Shown here piece after piece: positions 34,857 to 44,194 of a stretch of DNA of 56,900 bases. How positions within the stretch are numbered: position 1 is the stretch's first letter; the number at the start of each line of letters is the position of its first letter. The stretch comes from Nocardioides immobilis. Lineage in GTDB: Bacteria > Actinomycetota > Actinomycetes > Propionibacteriales > Nocardioidaceae. A program made the position numbers and the translations under genes. The stretch covers positions 1 to 56,900 of the forward strand of contig NZ_QXGH01000043.1 in the NCBI RefSeq assembly GCF_003515065.1, read 5' to 3'. A model generated the notes under the pieces. It had not been told where the DNA came from. It searched no databases and saw nothing but the letters and a program-made list of their open reading frames with translations.

Positions 34857-35672
34857 TCAGGCTCCTTCGAACTGCGCCATACCGACGCCGTTCTCACGGT
34901 AGGAACGGACACCGGTGCGGAAGTCGGCGGACCCGAGAACAGCTCCTTGGACCTCGAGCATGGCCTCGTCGGCAGCCTTGACGCCCTGATCGACGGCGAT
35001 CGCCACGAGGCGCTTGCTTGCCGCGTTGGCCACCGTCGGTCCGTGGGCCAGCTCCTGGGCGATCACCATCGTCGCGTCGTCAAGACTCTCGTCTTGGACG
35101 GTCCAGTTGATCACGTTCCAGCGCTCGAGCGTGCTGGCTGGGTAGCGCCTGCCCAGCATGACCATCTCCCGCGCGCGCGCTGCGCCGGCCCGTTGCGTCA
35201 GACGTTGGACCGCCCCCATCAGCGGCTGCAGTCCGACGGTGACCTCCACCGAGCCGATCTTGGCCGACTCGGAGGCGATGATGAGATCGCAGGCCAGGGC
35301 CAGCTCGAAGCCGCCACCGACGCAGACGCCGTTCACGCTGGCGATGATGGGCGCAGGGAACTCGGAGAACGCCTGCAGGGTTTCGACGAATCCCCAATCG
35401 AGAACCTCGGACTCGTCGGCTTCGAGGAGCATGTCGTCGAGATTCGCGCCGGCTGAGAAGTGACGCAGCGAGCTTCGCAGCACGACCGCACGCGCGCTCT
35501 GCTCGCGCGCCCACTCCAGGGCCGCGATGAGCTCGTCGTTCATCTCCTTGTCCATCAGGTTGTAGGGGGCCAGCCCCAGCGACAGGACGGCGACTGCCCC
35601 GTCCATGGAGCCGACGATGGCCCGGCTCTCGAAGGGCGCAAGCGCCTGCTCAGTGGCGTGTGTCGTTGACAT
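34857..35672 (-). CDS. Enoyl-CoA hydratase/isomerase family
   Basis: 271 residues from ATG 35672; a longer frame reads into the intergenic gap. The crotonase fold is clear: oxyanion-hole residues in HFSAGANLDD, VNGVCVGGGFELALACD with Glu123, and KIGSVEVTVGLQP with Glu143. Both catalytic glutamates are present, so hydration of an enoyl-CoA is plausible. It lies between the keto-acid cleavage enzyme and the CoA-transferase, 3 bases before the latter. Confidence 0.85.
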   Translation of the reverse strand: MSTTHATEQALAPFESRAIVGSMDGAVAVLSLGLAPYNLMDKEMNDELIAALEWAREQSARAVVLRSSLRHFSAGANLDDMLLEADESEVLDWGFVETLQAFSEFPAPIIASVNGVCVGGGFELALACDLIIASESAKIGSVEVTVGLQPLMGAVQRLTQRAGAARAREMVMLGRRYPASTLERWNVINWTVQDESLDDATMVIAQELAHGPTVANAASKRLVAIAVDQGVKAADEAMLEVQGAVLGSADFRTGVRSYRENGVGMAQFEGA

Positions 35673-35760
35673 TGGTCGGTGGTCCTCTCGACGTGATTTC
35701 GGTGCTGAATGTCGGTGCGCGGCGGGGACCACGCTTACGAGCTTCTTGGCAGGTTTCGCG

Positions 35761-36585
35761 TCATCGCGCAGGGACACCGATGCCGAGCGCCTTGGCGGTC
35801 TCGTCGTGGGTGGCAATGGGCCGGTCCAGTGCCCTCGCCACATCGACGGCGCGTTGGACCAGGGGCAGGTTCCCTTGGCTGAGCTCTCCCTTGCGCAGGA
35901 AGAGGGTGTCTTCGAGTCCGGCCCGGGCGTTGCCACCCAGCGCGATGCCCATCGCTGTCAGCTCGAGGTTGGCCCGGCCGATGGCGATGACCTGCCAGAC
36001 GCAGTCCTCGGGGAGCCGCTCCACCATGGTGATCAGATTGGCGGGAGTGGCTGCCATGCCGCCCCGCACGCCGAGCACGATGGAGAACTGCATCGGCTCG
36101 CTCGTCAGCACGCCGGCATCACGCAGCCGCAGGGCCGCCTCCAGGTGACCGGTGTCGTAGATCTCGAGCTCGGGCTTGACGCCCAGGTCGTTCATGCGGC
36201 GCGCCATCCGCTCGACGTCAGCCGGCGGATTGCGGAACTCCCCTGCTCCGAAGCTCATGCTGCACGGGTTCAAGGTCGCCATCTGCGGCCGCAGCTCGAC
36301 GAGTCGCTCGCGCTCCTCGAACGAGACGTCGAGGCCGACACCGGTGGACAGCTGGATGAGGATCGGGCAGCGCTCAGCGATCCTTTCCATCGTCTCCCGT
36401 GCGATGTTCAGGTCAGCGGTCGGCCGATCCTGGGCATCCCTGAGGTGCACATGGGCGACCGACGCGCCGGCCAGGAATGCTGCGTGGACTTCCTCGGCGA
36501 TCTCATCGGGTTGGGTGGGCAACGACGGGTTGTCCTTCTTCGACGCGATCGGCCCCGTCGTGGCCACCGTGATGCTGACACTCAC
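35761..36585 (-). CDS. Beta-keto acid cleavage enzyme (BKACE, DUF849)
   Basis: 274 residues. Family hallmarks are the zinc-binding pair His45 and His47 in AHVHLRD, then STGVGLDVSFEERERLVEL and LNPCSMSFG. BKACE enzymes condense a beta-keto acid with acetyl-CoA and split it to acetoacetate and a CoA ester. The acetoacetate could then be taken up by ScoAB at 18.0-19.4 kb. Located between the meta-cleavage hydrolase (72 bases downstream of its stop) and the enoyl-CoA hydratase. The exact keto acid is unknown. Confidence 0.82.
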   Translation of the reverse strand: MSVSITVATTGPIASKKDNPSLPTQPDEIAEEVHAAFLAGASVAHVHLRDAQDRPTADLNIARETMERIAERCPILIQLSTGVGLDVSFEERERLVELRPQMATLNPCSMSFGAGEFRNPPADVERMARRMNDLGVKPELEIYDTGHLEAALRLRDAGVLTSEPMQFSIVLGVRGGMAATPANLITMVERLPEDCVWQVIAIGRANLELTAMGIALGGNARAGLEDTLFLRKGELSQGNLPLVQRAVDVARALDRPIATHDETAKALGIGVPAR

Positions 36586-36657
36586 CTTGAGTACTCCTTA
36601 TGGGCGCCGTGTGTTCGGCAGGTCTGTGTGTTGTTGGGCGCCGTGCGGTCGATGACG

Positions 36658-37482
36658 TCAGCTCGACAGGAACTGGTCGACGACAGCCACGAACTCGCCG
36701 GAGCGCTCGATCTGGGTCCAGTGACCGCATCGGCTGAAGACGTGGAGGTCAGCGTTCGGGAGCGTGGTCAGCATGCTGATCCCGGACTCGAGTGGGATCA
36801 CCCGATCCTCACGGCCGTGGACGATCAGGGTCGGCGTGGCGAGCTGCGCCAGCTCGTCGAGGTTGAACGCGAGATCGGCGCCCGAGTGCTCGGGATCGGA
36901 GAACATCGCCCGATAGGTCTCATGGACTCCGGGTGCGACGCTGGCCTCGTGCCGGATCTGCACGAGCTCCGGCGTGATGATGGTGGGATCGACGGCGAAG
37001 TAGGTGACGAGCAGCTCTCGCATCGCCTCGTAGGAGGGCTCGTACCCCCGCAGGGCGATCAGGCCCTCGCTCGGCGTCATGCCCGGCCCGGGCGACCCCA
37101 TCAGCACCATCTTCGACACTCGCTCGGGCTGCTGGATGGCCATGGCCACGGCGATCCGTCCGCCCAGGGAGTTGCCCACGATCGAAGCACGTTCAATCCC
37201 CAGTGCATCGAGGAAGCCCCACACGTGATCGACCCACGTCTGCAGCGAATAGCGAATGTCTGCCGGGCGATCCGTGTGCCCGAAGCCGACGATGTCCAGG
37301 GCCAGCACGCGGTGACTCTCGGCGAGTGGCGGGATTACGCGCTGCCAGTTCGCCCAGGCCGAGACGCCCGGCCCAGACCCGTGCAGGAGCAGGACAGGAT
37401 CGCCGGAACCGACATCGTGGTAGTGGGTGGCGATGCCATTGGCTTCAATGGTGCGTCCTGCGTTCTCCGTTGTCACAGTCAT
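36658..37482 (-). CDS. bphD: Meta-cleavage product hydrolase (alpha/beta hydrolase)
   Basis: 274 residues from ATG 37482. Catalytic triad: Ser105 in IVGNSLGGR, Asp226 in HGREDRVIP and His254 in RCGHWTQIE. The motif LLHGSGPGVSAWANW is typical of BphD/CumD/TodF-type C-C hydrolases that split ring-fission products to 2-hydroxypenta-2,4-dienoate and an acid. Sequence character resembles hydrolases for alkylbenzenes at least as much as for biphenyl. First gene of the long operon running into mce. The 21-bp regulatory box lies about 75 bases upstream. Confidence 0.88.
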   Translation of the reverse strand: MTVTTENAGRTIEANGIATHYHDVGSGDPVLLLHGSGPGVSAWANWQRVIPPLAESHRVLALDIVGFGHTDRPADIRYSLQTWVDHVWGFLDALGIERASIVGNSLGGRIAVAMAIQQPERVSKMVLMGSPGPGMTPSEGLIALRGYEPSYEAMRELLVTYFAVDPTIITPELVQIRHEASVAPGVHETYRAMFSDPEHSGADLAFNLDELAQLATPTLIVHGREDRVIPLESGISMLTTLPNADLHVFSRCGHWTQIERSGEFVAVVDQFLSS

Positions 37483-37556
37483 CCGCTGCGCCTTCCCTCG
37501 AAATGTCGGTGCATAGTGCAAGCAACTCGGAGTTAACGCGATCGCACCCTGCCGCA

Positions 37557-37577
37557 GCATCCGGGAAAACTACGGAT
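37557..37577 (-). promoter_or_regulatory. BphT-like operator upstream of the hydrolase-mce operon
   Basis: The 21 bases 37557-37577 are identical to 48767-48787. They contain the palindrome ATCCG-GGAAAACTA-CGGAT. No other copy was noticed in the window. Rhodococcus BphST-controlled promoters are known to share a conserved element of similar size; I recall this but cannot check the sequence here. Confidence 0.7.
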
Positions 37578-37705
37578 TGACGCCCCTCGGTGCTCACCCG
37601 CACGATCTACTCGTCACCAGGTGGGGACGCCGATCAGACGAGAGATCGAGACCCTTCTCCACTCAGGTTCGCCTCGCACCGCCCACGGTTTCGCATGCAG
37701 AACCG

Positions 37706-38320
37706 CTATTCGAGGAGGAATGCATTGCGAGCGACGAGCGCGAGCTCGGCTCGGGTGCGGATCAGGAGCTTGCGCTGGATGCTGGCCCGATGACTTTCGA
37801 CGGTGCGCGGAGAGACGGTCAGTCGATCGGCGATCTCGGCATTGGTCAGCCCAGAGGCGATGAGCACCATCACTTCGAGCTCTCGCGACGACAGCAGATC
37901 GATGTCGACGTCGAGGCGCTTCTCGGGCTCCGCGGACCGGAAGGAGATGAATCCTTCCTCGGTCATGACGGCGTGCAGGACTGACACGAGCTCCTCGTCC
38001 AGACACTCCTTGGTGATGTAGCCCCGCGCGCCTTCCGCCTTCGCCTTCTCGATGTAGCCCTTGGCGCTGTACATGCTGAGCATGACGACGCGAACGCCAG
38101 GCGCGATGGCGAGAACCTGCTTGAGGAGGTCCAGCCCGCTGCAGTCAGACAGTCGTATGTCGAGCACCACTAGATCCGGCGTGAAGTCGCGCACCGCCTC
38201 TAGCAAGAGCTCGCCAGTAGGTGCTGCTGACACCAGCTCGAAATCGTCCGTCTTCTCCAGGATACGAGCTATCCCGGAGCGGATGATGCCATGGTCGTCG
38301 CACACCACAACGCTGATCAT
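37706..38320 (-). CDS. bphT: NarL/FixJ-family response regulator (BphT type)
   Basis: 204 residues. Receiver domain 1-120 with the phosphorylated Asp54 in VVLDIRLSD, acid pocket DD at 8-9, and Lys in YITKE. LuxR-type helix-turn-helix in 140-200: LSSRELEVMVLIASGLTNAE, then IADRLTVSPRTVESHRASIQ. The start overlaps the kinase stop (ATGA). It likely binds the 21-bp box upstream of the two operons. Confidence 0.88.
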   Translation of the reverse strand: MISVVVCDDHGIIRSGIARILEKTDDFELVSAAPTGELLLEAVRDFTPDLVVLDIRLSDCSGLDLLKQVLAIAPGVRVVMLSMYSAKGYIEKAKAEGARGYITKECLDEELVSVLHAVMTEEGFISFRSAEPEKRLDVDIDLLSSRELEVMVLIASGLTNAEIADRLTVSPRTVESHRASIQRKLLIRTRAELALVARNAFLLE

Positions 38321-41300
38321 CGCGAGATCGGCACCTCCACCATGATCGTGGTGCCGTGTCCCGGACGGGACTCGACCGTCAAACGCCCACCCACGAGCCG
38401 GGCACGATCGCGCATCCCGATCAGACCGAGCGATCTGCGTTGACCGGCGACTTCGGCGTCGAATCCCTTGCCGTCGTCCTCGATGACGGCCCTCAAGGCG
38501 CTGCCTGACGCGATGACCATCACGCTCGCTTCACTGGCGCCGCTGTGACGACCGACGTTGGTCAGCGCCTCCTGCACGATTCGGAAGATGGCGGTGGCGA
38601 CGGATGATGGGACAGTCGGTGGCTGACGAGTGGTGGTGAGCTCGATGCGGATCGGATAGATCTGGCGACAGTCCTCCACGTACTGCTCGACGCATCCGAA
38701 GAGACCCAGATCATCGAGCCCCGACGGACGCAAGGACCAGGCAACGGATCGAGCCACCTGAATTCCCTCGCGGACAAGACCCTTGATGTCAGCCGCGACC
38801 TGATGCGCGGTCGGGTTGTCACACTCCTGCAGAGCGCTGAGCCTTTCCGTCACGCTGGCAAAGATGTGGCCGAACTCGTCATGCAGATCGCGTGCGATTC
38901 TCCCCCGTTCGGCCTCTTGCACCGCCACCATTCGCTCCATGGATTCCCTGCGCAGGATCTCGCGTTCGATGACAGCGCCCGCCAGTGCGGCCAGGACCTC
39001 CACGGTCGACCTGTGAGTCTCGCCTTCGCCAAGCGGGAAGGCGGCCACGACAGAGGTCTCGTGGGGCCCGTCCTCGACAACTCGCATTGCGAGGCGCTCG
39101 GTCACCTTCATGTCCCAGCCTTCGTCGGACGGCTCGCCACCCCTCGCCGATCCCGCCGAAACGGACTTCGGGAGCCTGCCCTCATCGTCGGGCGTTGGCG
39201 CCTGTTCGAGGATCTGGACTCGACGCGCGGTCGTCGTGGCGAAGGTTGCGTCCCGGAGCTTGTCGAGCACCTCGTCTGCGTCATCCGAAGCCACGATGGA
39301 ATTCACCGCATTGAGCAGGGCGTCGTGACGCGAAGAACCTGCACTGGCGAACGCGTCGCGTACTTGGACTGACTTCACGACTGCACCATCGACGTGTATG
39401 CCCAGCACCCGGCACTGTTGAGACACTGGTGGCAGCCCGCTGAGCGGTCCCCGGCGCGGATGAATCCCGGCGAGAGTTGCGGCCAGTGAGCACGCGGCGA
39501 GCTCGCCGTGCGCACGGTAGCGAGATGCGAAGCGGGCGGCCACCTCCAAGACGATGCGTCCCCGCCTCTTGTGCCCTCGAGAGAAGAGCCGCAAAGCCCA
39601 CTCTCTCAGGACCGCTGGCCGCTCACCACCGAACACCAGCGCCGATCGACGGGCACGGGCCAGGAGCCGTCGGGCGATCTTGGACTGCTGGCGGCTCTCC
39701 TCGGTCCAGACTTCGGGACCGGCGGCGCACGTCAGACGAAGAGCCTGCAGATGTGCGGTCAGCACGGGCGCGAGAAAGTGATTGCGGAGGCCGGACGCAC
39801 GGATCAGCTCATCTGCTTGGCGAAAGGCATCCAAGGCAGGCGCGTGTTGGTTGGTATGAATCAAGCGCCATGCCCGCGCTGCGTGCAACATCGCCAAGGT
39901 GTGGCGATCGCTGGGGTCCGTCAGCTGCACTTCGCGAGCAATGGTCTCGATGTTCACGTCGCCGGGCAGGCACTGGACCCAGATCGCCAGGGCAGTGCCC
40001 GCGCCGATCCGGTCGCCCCTGCGTTTGCCTTCCCAATACGCGTCGCGTGCGAGCACTCCTGCGTCGTGAAGTCGTCCCAGTCGTGCCAGGCAGAGCGCCT
40101 TCTGCCACATGGCCGCGACCTGTTCCCATCGATCGCCGAAGATGTCGAACGCAGCGACAGCGGCGTCGAAGGCTTCGATCGCCTCTTCGTACCGGTTGGC
40201 GGCATACAGAACGAAACCCCTGAAATGGTGAGACTGGGCAATGCCCCAACCGTCGCCGGACGACTGGCGCAGCTGCAGCGACCGTTCGACCAGACGCAGC
40301 GCCAGCGGCGCCAGTACGGGCGCCGTCCCGGAGATGACGGCGACGCTGGAGTACGCCTGCGCCCGTTCACGCATGCCGCCCGAAAGGTTCGCGAACCGCG
40401 CGCTGCGCAGCACTCCCAGGAGGACCCAGATGGGTGACCTGACGAACCACCATTCATAGACACGACGGGTGTGGATGTGGGCAGCGAGGCGGTCACGCTC
40501 CGTGCCACGCCTCGACTTCCCGCGCCCGAGCCGGCGAGCACACCAGCCAAGGACGAGTCGGCCCAGCTCGGCAGCCGTCAGTAGCGCCGCGTGGGAAGTG
40601 CTGCGAGGGATTCGTAGGTGCAGGTCCTGCAAGCTGCCCTGCATCCATTGCTCCGCGTCGTCGAATCGCCCTGTCTTGAAGGCAAGCTCACCGAGCAGGG
40701 CCCCGATCCGCGCAGAATCAAGTCTGGAGCGCATGCCCGCGAGAGCGTGCGCGCTGGCAAGTTCCTTGGCAGCGAGGTCGTAGTTTCCGCGGAGCAGGTG
40801 GATGGTGCCGAAGCCTTCGTACACCCGAAACGCTGAGATGTCCTCTGTCGACTCGCACAGCGCCATTCCTGCTGCTGCGATCTTGAAGTTTCGTTCCGCG
40901 ACATCGAGCGCGTTGCGCCTCAGACCCGCCTCGCCCGCGCGCAGGGCGAAGGGCAGCGCCGACTCGGCCCTACCTGCACGATCGAAGTGGTAGGCGATGT
41001 CGTAGTCGGCCTGAACCTCGTCGGCCTCGAGTGCTCGCGCGGCGCACAGGTGAAGCTCGCGGCGGGCGTCCTCGGTCAAGTTGCGCAACACGGCTTCTCG
41101 TAGCCGGTCGTGGGAGAACTCATACTCGCGACCAGCATCTCCGTCGATGCCGCGCACGATTCCGCACCCGACTGCTTCGCGCAGGTACTGCTCGACCTCC
41201 GCCAGTCCCGTTCCCAAGGACGTGCTCAACAGGCGGGACGAGAACCGGCGCCCGAGTACGGCGCCCTGCCCGACGGCGTGCTCTGCTGCCGGCGTCAATC

Positions 41301-43089
41301 GCCTCAGGCGGGGCGAAAGGAAGGAATCGGTTTTCGCGTGCTCGATCCCCGGGCCGGGGCTCCCGTCTCGGGCCAGCTGCTGAGGCGGGAGCGTCGCCAT
41401 CCGGACGTCATCGAGTATCCAGCGGTCCCGTTTGCGTGTCATGGCCGAGGAGTCGATGAGCGTCTGGAACACCAGGAGTGTCTCGAGGGGATTGCCGTGG
41501 GAATGTTCGACGACGTAGGCGATGACGCGGGATGGAAGGTGGTCGCTGAGTGATCGGATGAGTTGTTCTGTGAAGGGGTCCGACAAGGGTTCGAGCTCGA
41601 CGAAGGCGATCTCGTTCAAGCCCCACGCCAACGCTTGCGCAACGGCCTCAGGCCGGCACGAGTAGATCAGCGAGACATTCGCACCGGTTCCGGGTCGTGC
41701 GGCTTCCCTCGATATCGCCGCCGCCAGGTGAGCGAGCACTTGCCAGCTGAGATCGTCTGCCCACTGACAATCGTCGAGCACGATCAACCCGGGGTTCTCT
41801 TCGGTGAAGACGGAAGTGAGGAGCCGCGCGATCGCAGCGGGGCCGGCGGCCACGGAGCTGTCGGCGAAGATCGCATCGGAGCCCGGTTGATCTCCCAGCG
41901 CTTCGGCAAGCTCAGGGGCCTGCTCGACGGCCGCTGGAGCGAGCGAACCCATCTCGCCGCGCACTCGCTCCGCCGCGAGCGGATGCGCTGTCAAGTAGTC
42001 GATGATGACGCGGAAGGGTGCAGCGAACAGCCTGAGCGGGCGAGCCGGCTCATGGTCGAACGCACCAGCACGCAGCACGATCGTGCCCGACGCCTCCGCA
42101 TGCGCCACCACGGCGTCGAGCAGGCGGCTCTTGCCCATTCCGGAATCGCCGCTCAAGCACACGACTGATCCGGTCGAGCGCGTCGCGCCGTCAGCGCAGG
42201 CCATCAGCTTGGCCAGCTCGCCTTCTCGACCCACCAGCGGCGGCTCCACGTGGACGAGGGATGTGTACGGATCGACAGCCGCGCTCTGCGCGCTGCCGGT
42301 CGCGACGACCGCCTCCAGGGCAGCGAGGACATCCTCGGCGGACTGGTAGCGCAGCTCAGACTCGCGGTCCAGCAGCTTCAGGAAGATGGGGCGCAGCGCT
42401 GCTGGGACCCCGACGACGTCGATCAGGTGCGACAGGTCCGTCCCACTGTCGTCGGTTGGGTTCACCCTCCGCAGGGCACTGGCCGTGCGGTTGATCTCGG
42501 CCAGCGACTCGAGGAGCACCCATCCAGCCGCGTAGATGTCCGCGGTGAAGCCCGCCGCGGGGTGGGCTAGTCCATGTCGTTCGGCTGGAAGGTGCGGGGC
42601 CGCTGACCCCTCCAGCGGATGGGTCAGTGCAGAGAGCTGGGTCCTCGTGACGCTGGCGTCGAGCAGGATCAGCTCGTCCGTGCCCTCGGCGAGCAGGATG
42701 TTTGCGGGTTTGACTCCGCCGTGCGCTATCCCCATTCGATGCAGGCGCGCCAAGGCGAAGAACAGGTCGCACATCAGCGGCAGATACGCGTCGCTCGATT
42801 GACGCGACTGCTGGGCGGACCACTCGCGTAGGTCGAGCCCTGCGATGTAGGGCCGGACGAGGTCGATGTAGTCGTGACCCCGCTGGGCGATGTTCGTCGG
42901 GACGACATGTGGCAGCCGTGCCCTTCGAGTGGCCTCGAGCTCGCTCTCGAGCCACTGCTGGCTCCACGGCCACGTCATCGACAGGTCCAGCCGTCTGAGG
43001 ACGAACTGCTCACGAGAATTACCCAGACGCGCGAGGGTGGTCGTGATGCCCGGGCTCTGCCGAAGCGGCCTCACGGTGTTCCAGTCCAT
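38317..43089 (-). CDS. bphS: Giant sensor: pseudokinase + AAA ATPase + TPR-like + histidine kinase (BphS type)
   Basis: About 1590 residues. An N-terminal Ser/Thr-kinase-like domain (1-270) has HGGVKPANILL (127-137) in place of HRDLKPxN and LDAS (147-150) in place of DFG; both catalytic aspartate motifs are altered, so it is probably a pseudokinase. An AAA ATPase domain follows, with Walker A GDSGMGKS (318-325) and Walker B-like LIVLDDCQWAD. A helical TPR-like region spans roughly 650-1200. At the C-terminus is a HisKA_3 domain (RIARDLHDEFG, His about 1407) and an HATPase (EALTNVGRHSGA, EDDGKGFD). Rhodococcus BphS sensors share this design and respond to aromatics. ATG 43089 is preferred over GTG 43101. 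Overlaps bphT. Confidence 0.85.
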   Translation of the reverse strand: MDWNTVRPLRQSPGITTTLARLGNSREQFVLRRLDLSMTWPWSQQWLESELEATRRARLPHVVPTNIAQRGHDYIDLVRPYIAGLDLREWSAQQSRQSSDAYLPLMCDLFFALARLHRMGIAHGGVKPANILLAEGTDELILLDASVTRTQLSALTHPLEGSAAPHLPAERHGLAHPAAGFTADIYAAGWVLLESLAEINRTASALRRVNPTDDSGTDLSHLIDVVGVPAALRPIFLKLLDRESELRYQSAEDVLAALEAVVATGSAQSAAVDPYTSLVHVEPPLVGREGELAKLMACADGATRSTGSVVCLSGDSGMGKSRLLDAVVAHAEASGTIVLRAGAFDHEPARPLRLFAAPFRVIIDYLTAHPLAAERVRGEMGSLAPAAVEQAPELAEALGDQPGSDAIFADSSVAAGPAAIARLLTSVFTEENPGLIVLDDCQWADDLSWQVLAHLAAAISREAARPGTGANVSLIYSCRPEAVAQALAWGLNEIAFVELEPLSDPFTEQLIRSLSDHLPSRVIAYVVEHSHGNPLETLLVFQTLIDSSAMTRKRDRWILDDVRMATLPPQQLARDGSPGPGIEHAKTDSFLSPRLRRLTPAAEHAVGQGAVLGRRFSSRLLSTSLGTGLAEVEQYLREAVGCGIVRGIDGDAGREYEFSHDRLREAVLRNLTEDARRELHLCAARALEADEVQADYDIAYHFDRAGRAESALPFALRAGEAGLRRNALDVAERNFKIAAAGMALCESTEDISAFRVYEGFGTIHLLRGNYDLAAKELASAHALAGMRSRLDSARIGALLGELAFKTGRFDDAEQWMQGSLQDLHLRIPRSTSHAALLTAAELGRLVLGWCARRLGRGKSRRGTERDRLAAHIHTRRVYEWWFVRSPIWVLLGVLRSARFANLSGGMRERAQAYSSVAVISGTAPVLAPLALRLVERSLQLRQSSGDGWGIAQSHHFRGFVLYAANRYEEAIEAFDAAVAAFDIFGDRWEQVAAMWQKALCLARLGRLHDAGVLARDAYWEGKRRGDRIGAGTALAIWVQCLPGDVNIETIAREVQLTDPSDRHTLAMLHAARAWRLIHTNQHAPALDAFRQADELIRASGLRNHFLAPVLTAHLQALRLTCAAGPEVWTEESRQQSKIARRLLARARRSALVFGGERPAVLREWALRLFSRGHKRRGRIVLEVAARFASRYRAHGELAACSLAATLAGIHPRRGPLSGLPPVSQQCRVLGIHVDGAVVKSVQVRDAFASAGSSRHDALLNAVNSIVASDDADEVLDKLRDATFATTTARRVQILEQAPTPDDEGRLPKSVSAGSARGGEPSDEGWDMKVTERLAMRVVEDGPHETSVVAAFPLGEGETHRSTVEVLAALAGAVIEREILRRESMERMVAVQEAERGRIARDLHDEFGHIFASVTERLSALQECDNPTAHQVAADIKGLVREGIQVARSVAWSLRPSGLDDLGLFGCVEQYVEDCRQIYPIRIELTTTRQPPTVPSSVATAIFRIVQEALTNVGRHSGASEASVMVIASGSALRAVIEDDGKGFDAEVAGQRRSLGLIGMRDRARLVGGRLTVESRPGHGTTIMVEVPISR

Positions 43090-43209
43090 GCCGAATCCCA
43101 CCTAGGTCAGCGACTCTGCCGCCTATTCCGAGTGTCCCACCCGAGGCCAGGCAGGTCGATGGCCCGCCGCTCTGAGCGTTAGCGACGGGCACCGGCCTGG
43201 GGTCCGGGC

Positions 43210-44091
43210 TCAGTCCCCCGGCTTCTTGGTGGGCTTGTGACCCCAGTAGCTGATCTTGTCGTAGCGCACCACCGACCAGCCTGGTTCGACGCTACGGGCG
43301 CCCCAGCCGTACTCGACGGCGAAACCGGACGGCGTCCCGCCGTAGAAGGAGAACATGTGGTCGTTGGTGTGGCGACCCAGGCTGAGGACGACGGTCTCGT
43401 CCTCGACGAACCGGTCGTAGGCGAAGCCCACGTCATCCATGCTCGTCGTCTCGAGCATGAAGTGATGGACCTTTTTCGGACTCGGAATACTGGCGAGCGC
43501 CAAGGTGTGATGCCTGCCGTTGCAGTGCAGGAAGTGGAGGGTGGTCCCCATGGTCTCGGAGATCTGCCAGTCGATGATGTCGGAGAGATGGAAGCCCAGC
43601 GCGTCGACATAGAAGCTGAGCGCCGCGTCGATGTCAGGCACTGCGAGCACGTAGTGTCCGAGACCTTGGTCGTCCGTGAGGAACCCGTGGACACCGGTCG
43701 GCGAGTTGAACGGCTCCTCGAAGAGCTCGGTGGCGCCGTAGTAGATCTCGACCCGAGAGCCAACGGGGTCTGAGCAAGAGAGCAGACCGAGGACGCCACG
43801 TTTGGCTGCGGCGTCTGCGGTCTCCGTGGTCACCTCTACGCCATGGGCTTCCAGACGCTTGCGAATGGCCGCGAGCGACTGTGCGCTGTCGACCTCGAAG
43901 CCTGCGAAGGAGATGTCGTCCGAGGTTCCCTTGTCAACCTGCAGGCGCCAGGCGCGCGAGTCGATCCGGAACCGCGCCGACGCTTCGTCGCCGGACGCCT
44001 CCATGACTCCCAGCTTCTGAGTCATGAACGACCGCCATGCCTGCACATCTGATACTTCGAAGCCCAAGTAACCGAGCCGTTGAACGCTCAT
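43210..44091 (-). CDS. bphC: 2,3-dihydroxybiphenyl 1,2-dioxygenase (type I extradiol)
   Basis: 293 residues, two-domain vicinal-oxygen-chelate fold. Iron ligands fall exactly at His146 (GLGHYVLAV), His210 (KVHHFMLE) and Glu260 (FAVEYGWG), the same numbering as BphC of LB400. His195, His241 and Tyr250 are also present. It opens the catechol ring between C1 and C2 of the dihydroxylated ring. It is the last gene of the dioxygenase operon, 103 bases after bphB. Catechols of alkylbenzenes are also possible substrates. Confidence 0.93.
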   Translation of the reverse strand: MSVQRLGYLGFEVSDVQAWRSFMTQKLGVMEASGDEASARFRIDSRAWRLQVDKGTSDDISFAGFEVDSAQSLAAIRKRLEAHGVEVTTETADAAAKRGVLGLLSCSDPVGSRVEIYYGATELFEEPFNSPTGVHGFLTDDQGLGHYVLAVPDIDAALSFYVDALGFHLSDIIDWQISETMGTTLHFLHCNGRHHTLALASIPSPKKVHHFMLETTSMDDVGFAYDRFVEDETVVLSLGRHTNDHMFSFYGGTPSGFAVEYGWGARSVEPGWSVVRYDKISYWGHKPTKKPGD

Positions 44092-44194
44092 TGTCTAACC
44101 TTTCAGGAGCCGGCTTCCGCCGTGGAGAGGGACACCGGTCGCCAGGCGGCGCCGATGGAGAACACGCCGTTCGGTGCGCAACGCGACCGACGGC

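Noticed and set aside
36503..37580. Plus-strand frames opposite the hydrolase and BKACE genes
   Set aside because: Antisense shadows without binding sites; the minus strand shows full catalytic triad and metal motifs.
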